From NCBI RefSeq assembly GCF_029263665.1, contig NZ_JAJUFQ010000002.1, positions 186,001 to 250,000 of the forward strand: a stretch of 64,000 bases of DNA. Direction: 5' to 3'. Shown in pieces: positions 29,826-40,133 of the stretch. Position 1 is the stretch's first letter. The number at the start of each line of letters is the position of its first letter. Source of the DNA: Halomonas sp. Its GTDB lineage: Bacteria; Pseudomonadota; Gammaproteobacteria; Pseudomonadales; Halomonadaceae. The position numbers and the translations under genes are program-made. The notes under the pieces are model-generated. The model was not told the origin of the DNA. It searched no databases and worked only from the letters and a program-made list of their open reading frames with translations.

Positions 29826-30332
29826 TCAATCAGGCAGCGGTATCTCAAACAGCTCGGTGAAGACATAGAAGACGGCGACCGCCAGCGTCACAGCGAATAC
29901 AGCCGCCAGGAGCACGCTCTTGAGCTGCGCCATTGCACTTAGTTGACGCCATGTTCCACTGATGACCGCCAGTCCGATGATGCAAAAGAAGGTGAATAAC
30001 GCAGTGCTCGGGATATAGCCGAATGCTTCGAAGATCAGGATATAGCCGGCGGCGAGGACAATGATGAGCCCCCACTGCGCCACATTCCGAGCGCTTCCAG
30101 CCCCTTGGCTGGCCGGGGAACCGTCTCCGGTAGCTCGCCACTCGCGGATATCCTTGATCAAACAGGGGATCACCAACAGAAAGATCAGCCCGGATATCAG
30201 CTTGGGAAAGAAGGACGCAGAAAGGTCACCGACGATCTCGACATTCCGCAACGTCGTGGAGAGCGCGAAGGCGGCCGCCGACGTGACCAGCAGCACGAGA
30301 TCAAACAGTGGCTTCCCGATATCACGTTGCAT
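29826..30332 (-). CDS. tctB: Tripartite tricarboxylate transporter TctB, system 1
   Basis: Small four-TM protein between TctA and TctC. Confidence 0.8.
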   Translation of the reverse strand: MQRDIGKPLFDLVLLVTSAAAFALSTTLRNVEIVGDLSASFFPKLISGLIFLLVIPCLIKDIREWRATGDGSPASQGAGSARNVAQWGLIIVLAAGYILIFEAFGYIPSTALFTFFCIIGLAVISGTWRQLSAMAQLKSVLLAAVFAVTLAVAVFYVFTELFEIPLPD

Positions 30333-30390
30333 GTTTCAACACTCCCATGTTTCCCCTGTTTCCATGCTGTTCCTGCTCCCATGCTTCTCC
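30329..30390. repeat. Degenerate tandem repeat, about 4 x 16-17 bp over the tctB start and upstream region
   Basis: CCATGTTTCCCCTGTTT / CCATGCTGTTCCTGCTC / CCATGCTTCTCC, preceded by GCATGTTTCAACACTC. Confidence 0.75.
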
Positions 30391-30466
30391 TCAGGGCAGC
30401 AGCGACACATCGCCACCGCCCGGTCAAGAAGTGAGAGCATCCGTCAGGTCCGACTTCCCTGAAACA

Positions 30467-31417
30467 TTACTGCGCCAGATCACCAGCGGCTTCGGCCATC
30501 ACCTCAGATGACTGCTCAATGAAGGTATCCAGCTCGTCGCCATAAAGCGGTGCAAGCTGGGTGCCTAGATTGGCTGCAGTATCTGCATAAGAGCCGTCTT
30601 CAATGATTTGCTGAATCGCTTCGACCCACTTTTGCCTGACGTCGTCGGAAATGCCCTTGGGAGCAGCAATGCCACGCCAGACGGTCAGCGTCAGGTCATA
30701 ACCGGACTCCTGGAAAGTCGGCACATCGGGCAGCGAGTCACTGCGTTGGTCATAGGTCATGGCTAATGCCTTGAGGCGCCCTGATTCCAGCGCAGAACGC
30801 AGCTCGGCTCCCCCCAGCACAACAGCATCGACGTGGCCGCCCATTGCCGCGGAAATTGCCTCGGAGCCTCCCGGGTAAGGGATGATGTTGAACTTGGCAT
30901 CGGTACGATTGGCCATGGCGACCGCAGCAATGTGTGCTGATGAGCCAACACCGGAGACACCGACCTTGAGCGTGGTGCCGGAAGTGGCAGCCTGGACCAG
31001 TTCTTTGAGATTCGCGTACTGGCTATCGCCACCGACAGCGATGACATAGGGCTCTTCGACCACCTTGGCGATGAAGTCGAAATCATCATGGCTAAAAGCC
31101 ACGTTGCCCATCGCCTCCAGTGTCAGCATGGCGTTACTGGCAGCGAGAAACGTGTAGCCATCAGGCTTTGATGCAACCGCGCGAGACATTCCGACGGCAC
31201 CGCCGCCACCGGCAAGGTTGCGAATGACCAGGTCTTCGCCCAGCTTTTCCTCCAGCAGAGGTTGCAGGGCACGCACGAAGGTATCGTTACCGCCACCTGC
31301 CGAAAACGGCACGATCATGTCGATGCTCTTGGTCGGGTAATCGTCGGCTACTGCTTGTCCACCTACTGCCAGCGTCATGGCAACCGTCAACATGCCAAGG
31401 CCAAGTAGCTTTTTCAT
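30467..31417 (-). CDS. tctC: Tripartite tricarboxylate transporter substrate-binding protein (TctC/Bug), system 1
   Basis: Signal peptide MKKLLGLGMLTVAMTLAVGGQAVADDYPTKSIDMIVPFSAGGGNDTFVR. Confidence 0.92.
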   Translation of the reverse strand: MKKLLGLGMLTVAMTLAVGGQAVADDYPTKSIDMIVPFSAGGGNDTFVRALQPLLEEKLGEDLVIRNLAGGGGAVGMSRAVASKPDGYTFLAASNAMLTLEAMGNVAFSHDDFDFIAKVVEEPYVIAVGGDSQYANLKELVQAATSGTTLKVGVSGVGSSAHIAAVAMANRTDAKFNIIPYPGGSEAISAAMGGHVDAVVLGGAELRSALESGRLKALAMTYDQRSDSLPDVPTFQESGYDLTLTVWRGIAAPKGISDDVRQKWVEAIQQIIEDGSYADTAANLGTQLAPLYGDELDTFIEQSSEVMAEAAGDLAQ

Positions 31418-31490
31418 TGTGTTCTCCTTGTCTCTTGCTGAAGGAAAGTATCCTTGCTTCAGAAAATGCGGCATCCATCGTCGAATGGCC

Positions 31491-32831
31491 TCAGCGCACC
31501 AACGCCGGGCGCTTGGGGTCGAAGGTCCAGCCATCCATCAGGTACTGCATGGCCATGGCATCATTGCGGCCACCGGCGGGCAGGCTGCGATATAGCTGAT
31601 GCGCCTTGTCGATCTGCTCGCGATCAATCTCGATGCCCAGTCCCGGTGCGTCGGTGACCGCAACCCGGCCATCGACGATCTGAGGAGGATTGCGGGTGAG
31701 GCGTGCATCGCCTTCCTGCCAGATCCAGTGGGTATCGAGCGCGGTGGTACGCCCAAGGGCAGCCGCGCCTACCTGGGCGAACATCGCCAGGGAAATATCG
31801 AAATGGTTGTTCGAGTGAGAACCCCAGGTCATCCCGTGGTCCTGGCACAGCTGGGAAACACGAACCGCGCCGGAAAGTGTCCAGAAATGCGGGTCCGCCA
31901 GCGGAATATCGACCGAACGCAGCATCAGGGCATGAGCCATCTCGCGCCAGTTGGTGGCGACCATGTTGGTCGCAACCGGCAGGCCTGTAGCGTGGCGAAA
32001 CTCGGCCAGAATCTCGCGGCCGGAAAAGCCCTGCTCAGCCCCGCACGGATCCTCGGCGTAGGCGATCACGCCATGCAGGTCCTTGCACAACCGAATCGCC
32101 TCATCGAGTGACCAGGCGCCATTGGGGTCAATGGTCACGCGCGCCTCGGGAAAGGCTTCATGCAGTGCCGTGACCGCTTCGATTTCCTGATCGCCAGCCA
32201 GCGCGCCCCCCTTGAGCTTGAAGTCCTTGAAGCCATAGCGGTCATGGGTAGAACGAGCCAGCTCGACGATCTGCTGTGGCGTCATCGCTGCCTCGTCGCG
32301 CAGGCGATACCAGTCATGGTCGGCACCCGGCGTGCCACGGCGATAGTCCAGTGGTGTTGCATGGCCATCACCGATGAAGAACAGGTAACCCAGCACCTCG
32401 ACACTATCGCGTTGCTTGCCGTCGCCCAGCAGCTCGGCCACTGGCACATCGAGGAACTTGCCCATCAGGTCGAGCAGTGCCGCCTCAAGGGCTGCCACTG
32501 CATTGATTCGCAGTTCGAACGTCCAGGAGCCTTTACCGAAGTCCTCGAAGTCAGCACGCCGTCCGCTTGAATGCAGCGATGCCACCATGGAGCGCAACTT
32601 GCCGATTGGCTGTCCAAGAATCAGAGAACGCGCCTGCTCCAGAGATTGCTGGATCGTCTCTCCTCCAGGTGCTTCCCCAACCCCTACATGACCAGCGCTG
32701 TCCTCGAGAATGATCAGATTGCGCGTAAACCAGGGTGAGTGGGCGCCACCGATGTTGAGCAGCATGCTGTCGCGTCCAGCAACAGGAATGACCTGCATGT
32801 CGGTAATCGTGGGAGTTGCGTGGCTCGGCAT
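31491..32831 (-). CDS. gudD: Glucarate dehydratase-type enolase superfamily enzyme
   Basis: [80 protein letters not shown]. Confidence 0.88.
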   Translation of the reverse strand: MPSHATPTITDMQVIPVAGRDSMLLNIGGAHSPWFTRNLIILEDSAGHVGVGEAPGGETIQQSLEQARSLILGQPIGKLRSMVASLHSSGRRADFEDFGKGSWTFELRINAVAALEAALLDLMGKFLDVPVAELLGDGKQRDSVEVLGYLFFIGDGHATPLDYRRGTPGADHDWYRLRDEAAMTPQQIVELARSTHDRYGFKDFKLKGGALAGDQEIEAVTALHEAFPEARVTIDPNGAWSLDEAIRLCKDLHGVIAYAEDPCGAEQGFSGREILAEFRHATGLPVATNMVATNWREMAHALMLRSVDIPLADPHFWTLSGAVRVSQLCQDHGMTWGSHSNNHFDISLAMFAQVGAAALGRTTALDTHWIWQEGDARLTRNPPQIVDGRVAVTDAPGLGIEIDREQIDKAHQLYRSLPAGGRNDAMAMQYLMDGWTFDPKRPALVR

Positions 32832-33088
32832 ATGCCATCCTCCATGGTCATTTCGAGGCGCAGTGCATCCGCTGTTCTTGGCCAGGTCTGCGCAGAAAAG
32901 TGTCAGGGCGGTACAGCCCACTCTCGAGAAGATCGCAACGAAGCCATGCAACCGACCTCCTCGATGAGCAGCTCACCCTCATGCCCATAGATTGTCATAC
33001 ATAATATAAATAAGACCGTTAGACCTTAGATGGAAATAGCCTCGGTAATGCCAGGATGAACATACAACAGCCCACGCCATGCTGTTAC

Positions 33089-33135
33089 AACTGAACCCAG
33101 TGGCAACTGACCCAGTAATAACTGGCCCAGTGACG
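33089..33135. repeat. Degenerate tandem repeat, 3 x 15-16 bp
   Basis: AACTGAACCCAGTGGC / AACTGACCCAGTAAT / AACTGGCCCAGTGACG. Confidence 0.85.
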
Positions 33136-33199
33136 ACGGATCCCTGTAACAGCGGGCATCCATCAGACACACCATTCGGTAGCCTGACGCTCATTGCGG

Positions 33200-33214
33200 T
33201 ATGCTGATAGCATA
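33200..33214. promoter_or_regulatory. Candidate operator palindrome upstream of the FAD-linked oxidase
   Basis: TATGCT-GAT-AGCATA, flanked by ATTG...CAAT. Confidence 0.5.
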
Positions 33215-33258
33215 ATCAATAGCCTGCTTACTACTACCTTATATCTACAAGGTGCTTC

Positions 33259-34689
33259 ATGTCCGACGCTGATGCCGCTTCCCCTGCCGAGTCATTCATC
33301 CAACTTCCTCCGCGACCGACGCCGAAGGTGATCGAAACACTGGTGACAGAGCTCGAACCACTGCTGGGCAAACGCATTACCACGGCGACAGGTATACGTG
33401 AGCAACACGGGCACGATGAGTCATGGCATACCCCCTCCCCGCCGGATGTGGTGTGCTTTCCACACTCGACCGAAGAAGTCGCCGCCGTGGTAAAGACCTG
33501 CGCAAGGCTTGACGTACCGATCATCCCCTATGGCGTCGGCACCTCGATTGAAGGCCAGGTCATTGCCCAGCATGGTGGCGTCTGCGTGGATCTTTCAGCG
33601 ATGGACCAGGTTGTCGAGGTGCGCCCTGAAGACATGGATGCGACGGTTCAACCGGGCGTGACACGCACGCAGTTGAATGCCCATCTGCGCGCCACCGGCC
33701 TGTTCTTCTCCGTCGACCCTGGTGCCGATGCCAGCATGGGCGGCATGGCCTCGACCCGCGCCAGCGGTACCAACACCGTGCGTTACGGCACCATGCGCGA
33801 GAATGTGCTGTCGCTGACCGCCGTCATGCCGGATGGACGCATCGTGCGTACTGGCGGAAGAGCCAGAAAGTCCGCCGCCGGTTACGACCTGACACATCTG
33901 CTGGTTGGCGCGGAAGGTACGCTTGGCATCATCACCGAATTGACCGTCAAGCTGCATGGCCTGCCGGAAGCCATCTCATCTGCCACCGTGGCCTTTGAGG
34001 ACGTGTCCGGAGCGGTCAATACCGTGATCGCCTCGATTCAATACGGCATTCCCATGGCCCGTATCGAACTGCTTGATGCGCTATCCATGCAGGCCGTCAA
34101 CCGCTTCTCAGGGCTCGACTATGCAGAGAAACCCACTCTGTTTCTGGAATTCCATGGCACCCATGCCAGCGTAAAAGAGCAGGCCGAAACCCTGGCGGAA
34201 CTGTGTCATGACTTTGGCGGCAGCGATTTTGCCTGGGCCACCCAGGAAGAGGAGCGTCAGAAGCTGTGGCAAGCCCGCCACGATGCAGCCTATGCCGCCA
34301 AGCAGTTGCGCCCGGGAATGGAGTTTCTGGCAACCGACATCTGCGTGCCGATCTCGAAGTTGGCGGAATGTATCGAAGCGACTCAGCAGGATGTTGAAGA
34401 AAGCGGTCTGGTCGCACCACTGCTCGGTCATGTCGGTGACGGCAACTTCCACCTGGTGGTCGTGATCGATCGCAACAGCGACGAAGAAATGGCCAATTTG
34501 AAGGCTTTCAACGAGCGCCTGGTGCAACGCGCGCTAGCAGCCGGAGGCACCTGTACCGGAGAGCATGGTATCGGACTGGGCAAACGCCGCTACATGGCCA
34601 GCGAACACGGCGAGGCCCTGAACGTCATGCGTGCCATCAAGGCGGCGCTGGACCCACAGGGCATCATGAACCCGGGCAAAATGGTCTGA
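33259..34689 (+). CDS. FAD-linked oxidase, D-lactate dehydrogenase (cytochrome)/GlcD-like
   Basis: VVCFPHSTEEVAAVVKTCARLDVPIIPYGVGTSIEGQ; MASTRASGTNTVRYG; CTGEHGIGLGKRRYM. Confidence 0.88.
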   Translation: MSDADAASPAESFIQLPPRPTPKVIETLVTELEPLLGKRITTATGIREQHGHDESWHTPSPPDVVCFPHSTEEVAAVVKTCARLDVPIIPYGVGTSIEGQVIAQHGGVCVDLSAMDQVVEVRPEDMDATVQPGVTRTQLNAHLRATGLFFSVDPGADASMGGMASTRASGTNTVRYGTMRENVLSLTAVMPDGRIVRTGGRARKSAAGYDLTHLLVGAEGTLGIITELTVKLHGLPEAISSATVAFEDVSGAVNTVIASIQYGIPMARIELLDALSMQAVNRFSGLDYAEKPTLFLEFHGTHASVKEQAETLAELCHDFGGSDFAWATQEEERQKLWQARHDAAYAAKQLRPGMEFLATDICVPISKLAECIEATQQDVEESGLVAPLLGHVGDGNFHLVVVIDRNSDEEMANLKAFNERLVQRALAAGGTCTGEHGIGLGKRRYMASEHGEALNVMRAIKAALDPQGIMNPGKMV

Positions 34690-34697
34690 TTCAAATC

Positions 34698-34731
34698 GGC
34701 TGCCCTGTCCGTGCCCCTGGACAGGACAGCC
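34698..34731. terminator. Hairpin between convergent genes
   Basis: GGCTGCCCTGTCC...GGACAGGACAGCC. Confidence 0.65.
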
Positions 34732-34737
34732 CTCGAC

Positions 34738-36033
34738 TCAGCCGGTGACCAGAATCGCCTTCAATGCCACCAGACATGCATCCACCTCGGCGATGGTGTT
34801 GTAGTGGGCCATGGAGATACGCGTTACCGAGGACAACCCAAGGGGGCGCAGGATGTTGCCAGAAAAGGCGTCGTTCTTGCGTGCATGGGTGCGAATGCCA
34901 TGTTCCCCCAGCTTGGCCACGACGGTTGGCGCATCCATGCCATCCATGGCAAACGATGCCACTCCTTCCCGCCAAGGCGCATCAGTGCCACCGATCAGGC
35001 GCACACCAGGGAGTGCTCCAAGCCCTTCCACTTGTGGTGACCCCTGGATCAAGCGGGTTACCAACGCCTGCTCCTGGGCATGCATGGCCTCGCCTGCCGC
35101 CAATAGCCGCTGTCGACGTGATGTCTCCGCGGTGAACTGTGCGCCTAGCCACTCCAGGTATGCGACCATTTCCGACACTGCGGCAAAGGCCGAAGGGTCG
35201 CGACTACCCAGCTCCCAGGCATCATCCGGCTTGCCCAGCAGGCGATCGTGATCGACACAGGCCAGGCGAGGCGACAACCAGGCATAGCCGTTGTTGAACT
35301 GGCAGAACGTCTTGTACATCGACACCACATAGCCATCGACGTCATAGTTCGCCACATCCAGAGCGCCATGGGGAGCATGCTGAATACCATCGACAATGAT
35401 GAAGCAGTCCGGAGCGATGGCACGAATGGTCTCGGCGATGGCAGCGACATCCTGGGCCATGCCTGTCACGGGGCTGGTATGCAGAATCGTCGCCACCCGG
35501 GTATCCGGGCGCACTACCTCGGCATAGTGCTCGGCGGTAACGCGGCCGCTGGTGGTATCGAACGGCACTGTCAGCCACTCGCGGTGGGTGCGGCGCGCCC
35601 ATTGGGCGGTGCCATCGAAGCTGGAGGGGTGCTCCAGCTCACAAGCGACGATGCTGCCACCTTCTTCAGCCGCCGTGGCAGCGGCGCGGATCAGACGAAA
35701 CAGGCACTCACTGCCGGTTTCACCACTGAAGATCACCCCATCCTGCGCGCCGAAGAAATCGGCCAGAGCCTCGCGTCCGTCATCGACGATTTGTTCAATG
35801 GCACGGGAAGCGGCGTTGTCACGGTGAGCGTTATCCGGGACAGAAGCCACTTCCGCTACCCGCTGTACCACAGCCTTCAGCGTCAACGAACCACCGGCAT
35901 TCTCGAAGAAAACTCGCTTGCCGGAATAGGGACATTGATCAACGTGGTGAAAGCGCTCACGGATCTCACCCAGCAACTCGGTAGAAAAGGCATTGTCCAC
36001 TACGTCATGTGCGGACGTCAGGGTCAGCGTCAT
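34738..36033 (-). CDS. Class V aminotransferase-fold PLP enzyme (cysteine desulfurase-like, no catalytic Cys in expected loop)
   Basis: FENAGGSLTLKAVV; VDGIQHAPHGALDVANYDVDGYVVSMYKTF (PLP lysine); RTHARKNDAFSGNILRPLGLSSVTRISMAHYNT. Confidence 0.82.
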   Translation of the reverse strand: MTLTLTSAHDVVDNAFSTELLGEIRERFHHVDQCPYSGKRVFFENAGGSLTLKAVVQRVAEVASVPDNAHRDNAASRAIEQIVDDGREALADFFGAQDGVIFSGETGSECLFRLIRAAATAAEEGGSIVACELEHPSSFDGTAQWARRTHREWLTVPFDTTSGRVTAEHYAEVVRPDTRVATILHTSPVTGMAQDVAAIAETIRAIAPDCFIIVDGIQHAPHGALDVANYDVDGYVVSMYKTFCQFNNGYAWLSPRLACVDHDRLLGKPDDAWELGSRDPSAFAAVSEMVAYLEWLGAQFTAETSRRQRLLAAGEAMHAQEQALVTRLIQGSPQVEGLGALPGVRLIGGTDAPWREGVASFAMDGMDAPTVVAKLGEHGIRTHARKNDAFSGNILRPLGLSSVTRISMAHYNTIAEVDACLVALKAILVTG

Positions 36034-36060
36034 ATAGAAGTTCTCCAGTAACCTGAATGA

Positions 36061-37554
36061 TCAAGCGGCAACTCGGCGGCTCATCCGCCAGCGGCGCCAC
36101 AAGGGAACGAGCAGCGACAGCACCACGAGCAGACACAGCGCCACAGACAACGGGCGGGTGAAGAAAGTGGTCAAGTCCCACTGTGCAATCTGCATGGAGC
36201 GACGAAAATTGACTTCCAGAATCGGCCCGAGGATCAACGCAATCACCAGTGGCGCAGCAGGATAACGCCAGCGTTCCATGAAATACCCCACCAGCCCGAA
36301 GGCGATGGTGAGCCACACATCAAACATCTCGTTGCGCAGGGCATAACTGCCGACAACGCTGAACAGCAGGATCATCGGACCAAGAACCGCCCCTGGCACC
36401 CGCGTCACTGCCACCATATAGCGGCACAACCACAACCCCAGGACAGCGAACATCAGGTTGGCGAACAGCAACGATACGATCAGCGTGTAGGTGCTTTCGG
36501 CATGTTGAGTGAACAGCGACGGCCCCGGAATCATGCCGTGAATGGTCAGCCCGCCGACAAATACTGCCGTTACCGCATTGCCGGGAATCCCCAGCGTCAA
36601 CGTCGGGATCAGGGTGCCGCCGGTCACCGCATTATTGGCCGACTCCGAAGCGGCAACGCCTTCAATCTCCCCTTTTCCATAGCGTTCAGGAAAGGCAGAG
36701 TGACGACGCGCCTCGTTGTAGGAGATAAAAGCGGCGATGCTGGTCCCTGCTCCGGGCAGAATGCCGACAATGGAGCCGATCATCGAGGACCGCCACAGTG
36801 TACGCAGGCAACGCTTCAGGTCCGCCCAGTACGGCAGGCTACGCCCTTGCAGGTTCTGTGCCTCACCCGAGAGCACACCGCCATCCCGGGGTATGCAAAG
36901 GTTGAAGGCCTGAGAGACCGAGAACAGGCCAATCAATACCGGCAGCAGCGGTACACCATCGAACAGTTCATTCTGGCCGAAGGTAAAGCGCTGCAGGCCA
37001 GTGAAGGCATCCAGGCCAACACAAGCAAGGGCCAGGCCCAATGCCGCGGACAGCACGCCCTTCACCGGTCGCTCGGAGACCACCCCGACAATGGTGACCA
37101 GGCCAAAGATCGCCAGCCAGGTATATTCCTGAGGCCCGAAGGCCAGGGCGATGGTCGATAGCGGCGGGGCAATGGCCAGCAGAACAAAGACACTGACCAA
37201 GCCGCCGAACAGCGACGCCAGGGCCGCCATGCCAATGGCCTCCCCTCCTCGCCCTGCCACAGCCAACGGGTAACCATCCAGAGCCGTGGCAATAGACGCA
37301 TCCGTACCCGGTGTGCGCAGCAGGATCGCCGTCACTGATCCACCGAACACTGAACTGACATACACAGCGCCCAGCAGGATCAATGCCAGATCCGGCGGCA
37401 TATTGAAGGTGATGGGAATGCATAGCGCCACGCCCATGGTTGAGGAAAGCCCCGGTAGCGCACCGATCAGCATGCCCGCCAGCGTGCCCAGCACCAGCGT
37501 CAGCAACGCCATCGGCGTCAGCACATTGGCAAAAGCCGTCAATAGAATATCCAT
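36061..37554 (-). CDS. Tripartite tricarboxylate transporter, large permease (TctA), system 2
   Basis: GTLAGMLIGALPGLSSTMGVALCIPITFNMPP; SESANNAVTGGTLIPTLTLGIPGNAVTAVFVGGL. Confidence 0.93.
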   Translation of the reverse strand: MDILLTAFANVLTPMALLTLVLGTLAGMLIGALPGLSSTMGVALCIPITFNMPPDLALILLGAVYVSSVFGGSVTAILLRTPGTDASIATALDGYPLAVAGRGGEAIGMAALASLFGGLVSVFVLLAIAPPLSTIALAFGPQEYTWLAIFGLVTIVGVVSERPVKGVLSAALGLALACVGLDAFTGLQRFTFGQNELFDGVPLLPVLIGLFSVSQAFNLCIPRDGGVLSGEAQNLQGRSLPYWADLKRCLRTLWRSSMIGSIVGILPGAGTSIAAFISYNEARRHSAFPERYGKGEIEGVAASESANNAVTGGTLIPTLTLGIPGNAVTAVFVGGLTIHGMIPGPSLFTQHAESTYTLIVSLLFANLMFAVLGLWLCRYMVAVTRVPGAVLGPMILLFSVVGSYALRNEMFDVWLTIAFGLVGYFMERWRYPAAPLVIALILGPILEVNFRRSMQIAQWDLTTFFTRPLSVALCLLVVLSLLVPLWRRWRMSRRVAA

Positions 37555-37578
37555 GCGATATCTCCAGAAGTTCTGGAC

Positions 37579-38025
37579 TCAGCTAGCCAATACGCCCATC
37601 GGCAATGGCACCGCCAGCAGCCGGGCAAACACCAGATAGATGACAAGACTGAAGCTTCCCGCCAGCACCACTGCCGGTAGCCAACGCAGCCTTGCCAGCC
37701 AGCGCAGGTTGAAGACCAGGAACAACGGCAACACAACGAAGGTACCGAGCGGCTCCATCAACCCCAGCAAGGCCAGCAGGCTCAGGCACCATAAGGTGAG
37801 ACGAGGGCCATCCAGCGGCGCAGGCCGCTCGTCCGGCGCTTCCTGGCGGCGGGTAAGTGCCAGCCAGAGGCATGCCACGATCCCCAGCGATGCACTGATG
37901 ATGGGGAAAAGCCCGGCATCGCCACGCATTCCCCAACCGATGGTGATCACTGCCAGGCAGAGAACGCCTCCCGCCAGGGCCACCGCACGGTCAATGCGTT
38001 GCAGCATCATCATTGCTCGATCCAC
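37579..38025 (-). CDS. Tripartite tricarboxylate transporter TctB, system 2
   Basis: Small TM protein between TctA and TctC. Confidence 0.8.
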   Translation of the reverse strand: MDRAMMMLQRIDRAVALAGGVLCLAVITIGWGMRGDAGLFPIISASLGIVACLWLALTRRQEAPDERPAPLDGPRLTLWCLSLLALLGLMEPLGTFVVLPLFLVFNLRWLARLRWLPAVVLAGSFSLVIYLVFARLLAVPLPMGVLAS

Positions 38026-39053
38026 GGGTTCTCGTCCCAGAGCGCCTTGAAGCGTTCCTGGCTAGCCTCCAGCGACTTGACATATTCCTCGCCATACAGC
38101 GGGTCGAGCGGCATGTTGAGCCTGGCAAGCTCGGCTTCGAACTCAGGGTTCTCGATGACCTTTCGCGTCGCTTCAAGCAGTTGGGCGTAGACCTCGTCCG
38201 GAACACCAGCAGGCAGCGCCAGGCCACGCGAAGCCGAAGACATCACGTCATAGCCCAGCTCCTCACCGGTCGGCACATCAGGAATCGCCTCCATCCGCTT
38301 GCTTGACCACACCGCCAGGCCTCGAACATCACCCTCACGGATATGAGCAGCGGCTTCCGACATGTTGCCTTCGAAGGCGTCGATATGACCGCCGAGCAAC
38401 GCTGCTGTCGCCTCGGCATTGCCATTGAAGGACACGAAGTTGAGTTCGATACCGGCATCACCGGCAAAGTTGAGCGCGGCAAGGTGATCATCGCCACCAA
38501 CACCTTCGTGGGAGACGGTAACCGAGCGCGGTTCGGCCTTCACCGCTTCGACCAGCTCATCGAGCGTCTGCCAAGGACTGTCTGCAGCCACTGCCAGCAC
38601 GCCGGGGTCGGTAACCACATTGGCCAACGGCTGGAGGTCATCCATTGAATAGGCCACGGTTTCTGCACGAGTGAAGGGGTGAGTTTCCACCGAAGGCGAA
38701 TTGATCAGGCCAATGGTGTAACCGTCGGCATCGGCATTGGCCAGATAGGTCCAGCCCAGCTCGCCGCCCGCCCCCGGCTTGTTGACCACCACAACGCGCT
38801 GCCCGAGTTCTTCTTCAGCATATTTGGCGAAGATGCGCGCCATGGTATCGGTGCTGCCACCCGCACCGTAGGCCACGATCATCTCGATAGGTTTGCTGGG
38901 GTAGTTGTCTGCAAGAGCCTGCTGGGAAACCCCCAGCACCATACCCAAAGCGACCAGGGCCGCTCTTGCGTGATAGCGATTTCCACGATAGTGGCTTTCG
39001 CGGCAGGCACTGCTGCGATGGGGAATGCCGCGAAAGGTCATCGAATGTCTCAT
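38010..39053 (-). CDS. Tripartite tricarboxylate transporter substrate-binding protein, system 2
   Basis: Signal peptide ...LVALGMVLGVSQQALADNYPSKPIEMIVAYGAGGSTDTMAR. Confidence 0.92.
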   Translation of the reverse strand: MRHSMTFRGIPHRSSACRESHYRGNRYHARAALVALGMVLGVSQQALADNYPSKPIEMIVAYGAGGSTDTMARIFAKYAEEELGQRVVVVNKPGAGGELGWTYLANADADGYTIGLINSPSVETHPFTRAETVAYSMDDLQPLANVVTDPGVLAVAADSPWQTLDELVEAVKAEPRSVTVSHEGVGGDDHLAALNFAGDAGIELNFVSFNGNAEATAALLGGHIDAFEGNMSEAAAHIREGDVRGLAVWSSKRMEAIPDVPTGEELGYDVMSSASRGLALPAGVPDEVYAQLLEATRKVIENPEFEAELARLNMPLDPLYGEEYVKSLEASQERFKALWDENPWIEQ

Positions 39054-39180
39054 CTTGACGCTCCTGATTGGTGTTATTGGAAGGAGTCTTGTGCTGATTC
39101 ACTATAAAAGCCCTGGAAAGATGAAAATAAGCGAATTAATTTCACCTACATACATTCGATAAATTCATCAAAGGTGTTTC

Positions 39181-40101
39181 ATGCTGACTCTGAAGCAACT
39201 GGAAAGCTTCGTGCAGATCGTCGAGCTGGGTACCTTCGAGCGAGCCGCGCAACGGCTCAACACCACCCCTTCGACCATTTCCAAGCGCATTGGAGAGCTT
39301 GAGGACACTACTGGAATGATCCTGTTCGACCGGTCACGGAGAGGAGCACAGTTGACCGAGGATGGCGAACGCCTGCTCGAGCATGCCCAGGCCACAGTCC
39401 AACAGGCTCAGCGCATCCTCGAACTCAAGCGTCAGCCGACACAATTACGCCGTATCAGGCTGGGGTTGACCGACCTCACCGCACTGACCTGGCTACCCGG
39501 CTTTCTCGGCTCCTTCACTCAGGAACGCCCCGACATACGCCTGGATATCACCATCGACATGAGCCGAACCCTGTATCAGCAATTTCAGGACGGAGAGCAG
39601 GATCTAGTCGTCATTCCCTCGGCACCCGATGCCTTTGCCCAGCCAGGTATCGTGTCGCGACTGGTGGGAGAGGTGGAAATGGCGTTCATGGCACGCCAAG
39701 GGCTGGTTACCGATGCACGCCCGGTCAGCTTGCGAACTCTGGAGCGCTACCCGCTGGTAGGGCAAGGCAAGCGCTCTGGCTATGCCCAGCATGTCAATCA
39801 CTGGCTGCATCAGCAGGGTGCCGCTGGCCCCAGCCTGACCGCCGACAACCTGCTGGCATTGGTGGGCCTGATCAGTGCAGGCCAGGGTATCAGTGTGCTG
39901 CCTCACCGGTGTGTGGAACACCTGACGAGAGGCAACTCATTGGAAGTCATCGACACGGCGCCATCGTTCCCCTCTCTGGGCTACTACGCCGTATTTCGCG
40001 ATGGTTCGCGTCTCAAGCTGATGGAAATGCTGGCCCAGTGCCTGACAGAAGCTGCCGACTTTACCCAGCCTTTCTTTGTGGCTCGCCAGGGAAATGCATG
40101 A
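39181..40101 (+). CDS. LysR family regulator
   Basis: MLTLKQLESFVQIVELGTFERAAQRLNTTPSTISKRIGELE; divergent from TTT system 2. Confidence 0.92.
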   Translation: MLTLKQLESFVQIVELGTFERAAQRLNTTPSTISKRIGELEDTTGMILFDRSRRGAQLTEDGERLLEHAQATVQQAQRILELKRQPTQLRRIRLGLTDLTALTWLPGFLGSFTQERPDIRLDITIDMSRTLYQQFQDGEQDLVVIPSAPDAFAQPGIVSRLVGEVEMAFMARQGLVTDARPVSLRTLERYPLVGQGKRSGYAQHVNHWLHQQGAAGPSLTADNLLALVGLISAGQGISVLPHRCVEHLTRGNSLEVIDTAPSFPSLGYYAVFRDGSRLKLMEMLAQCLTEAADFTQPFFVARQGNA

Positions 40102-40133
40102 GCGGGAGGTGACATGCGAGTGGCGTTCTGGCA

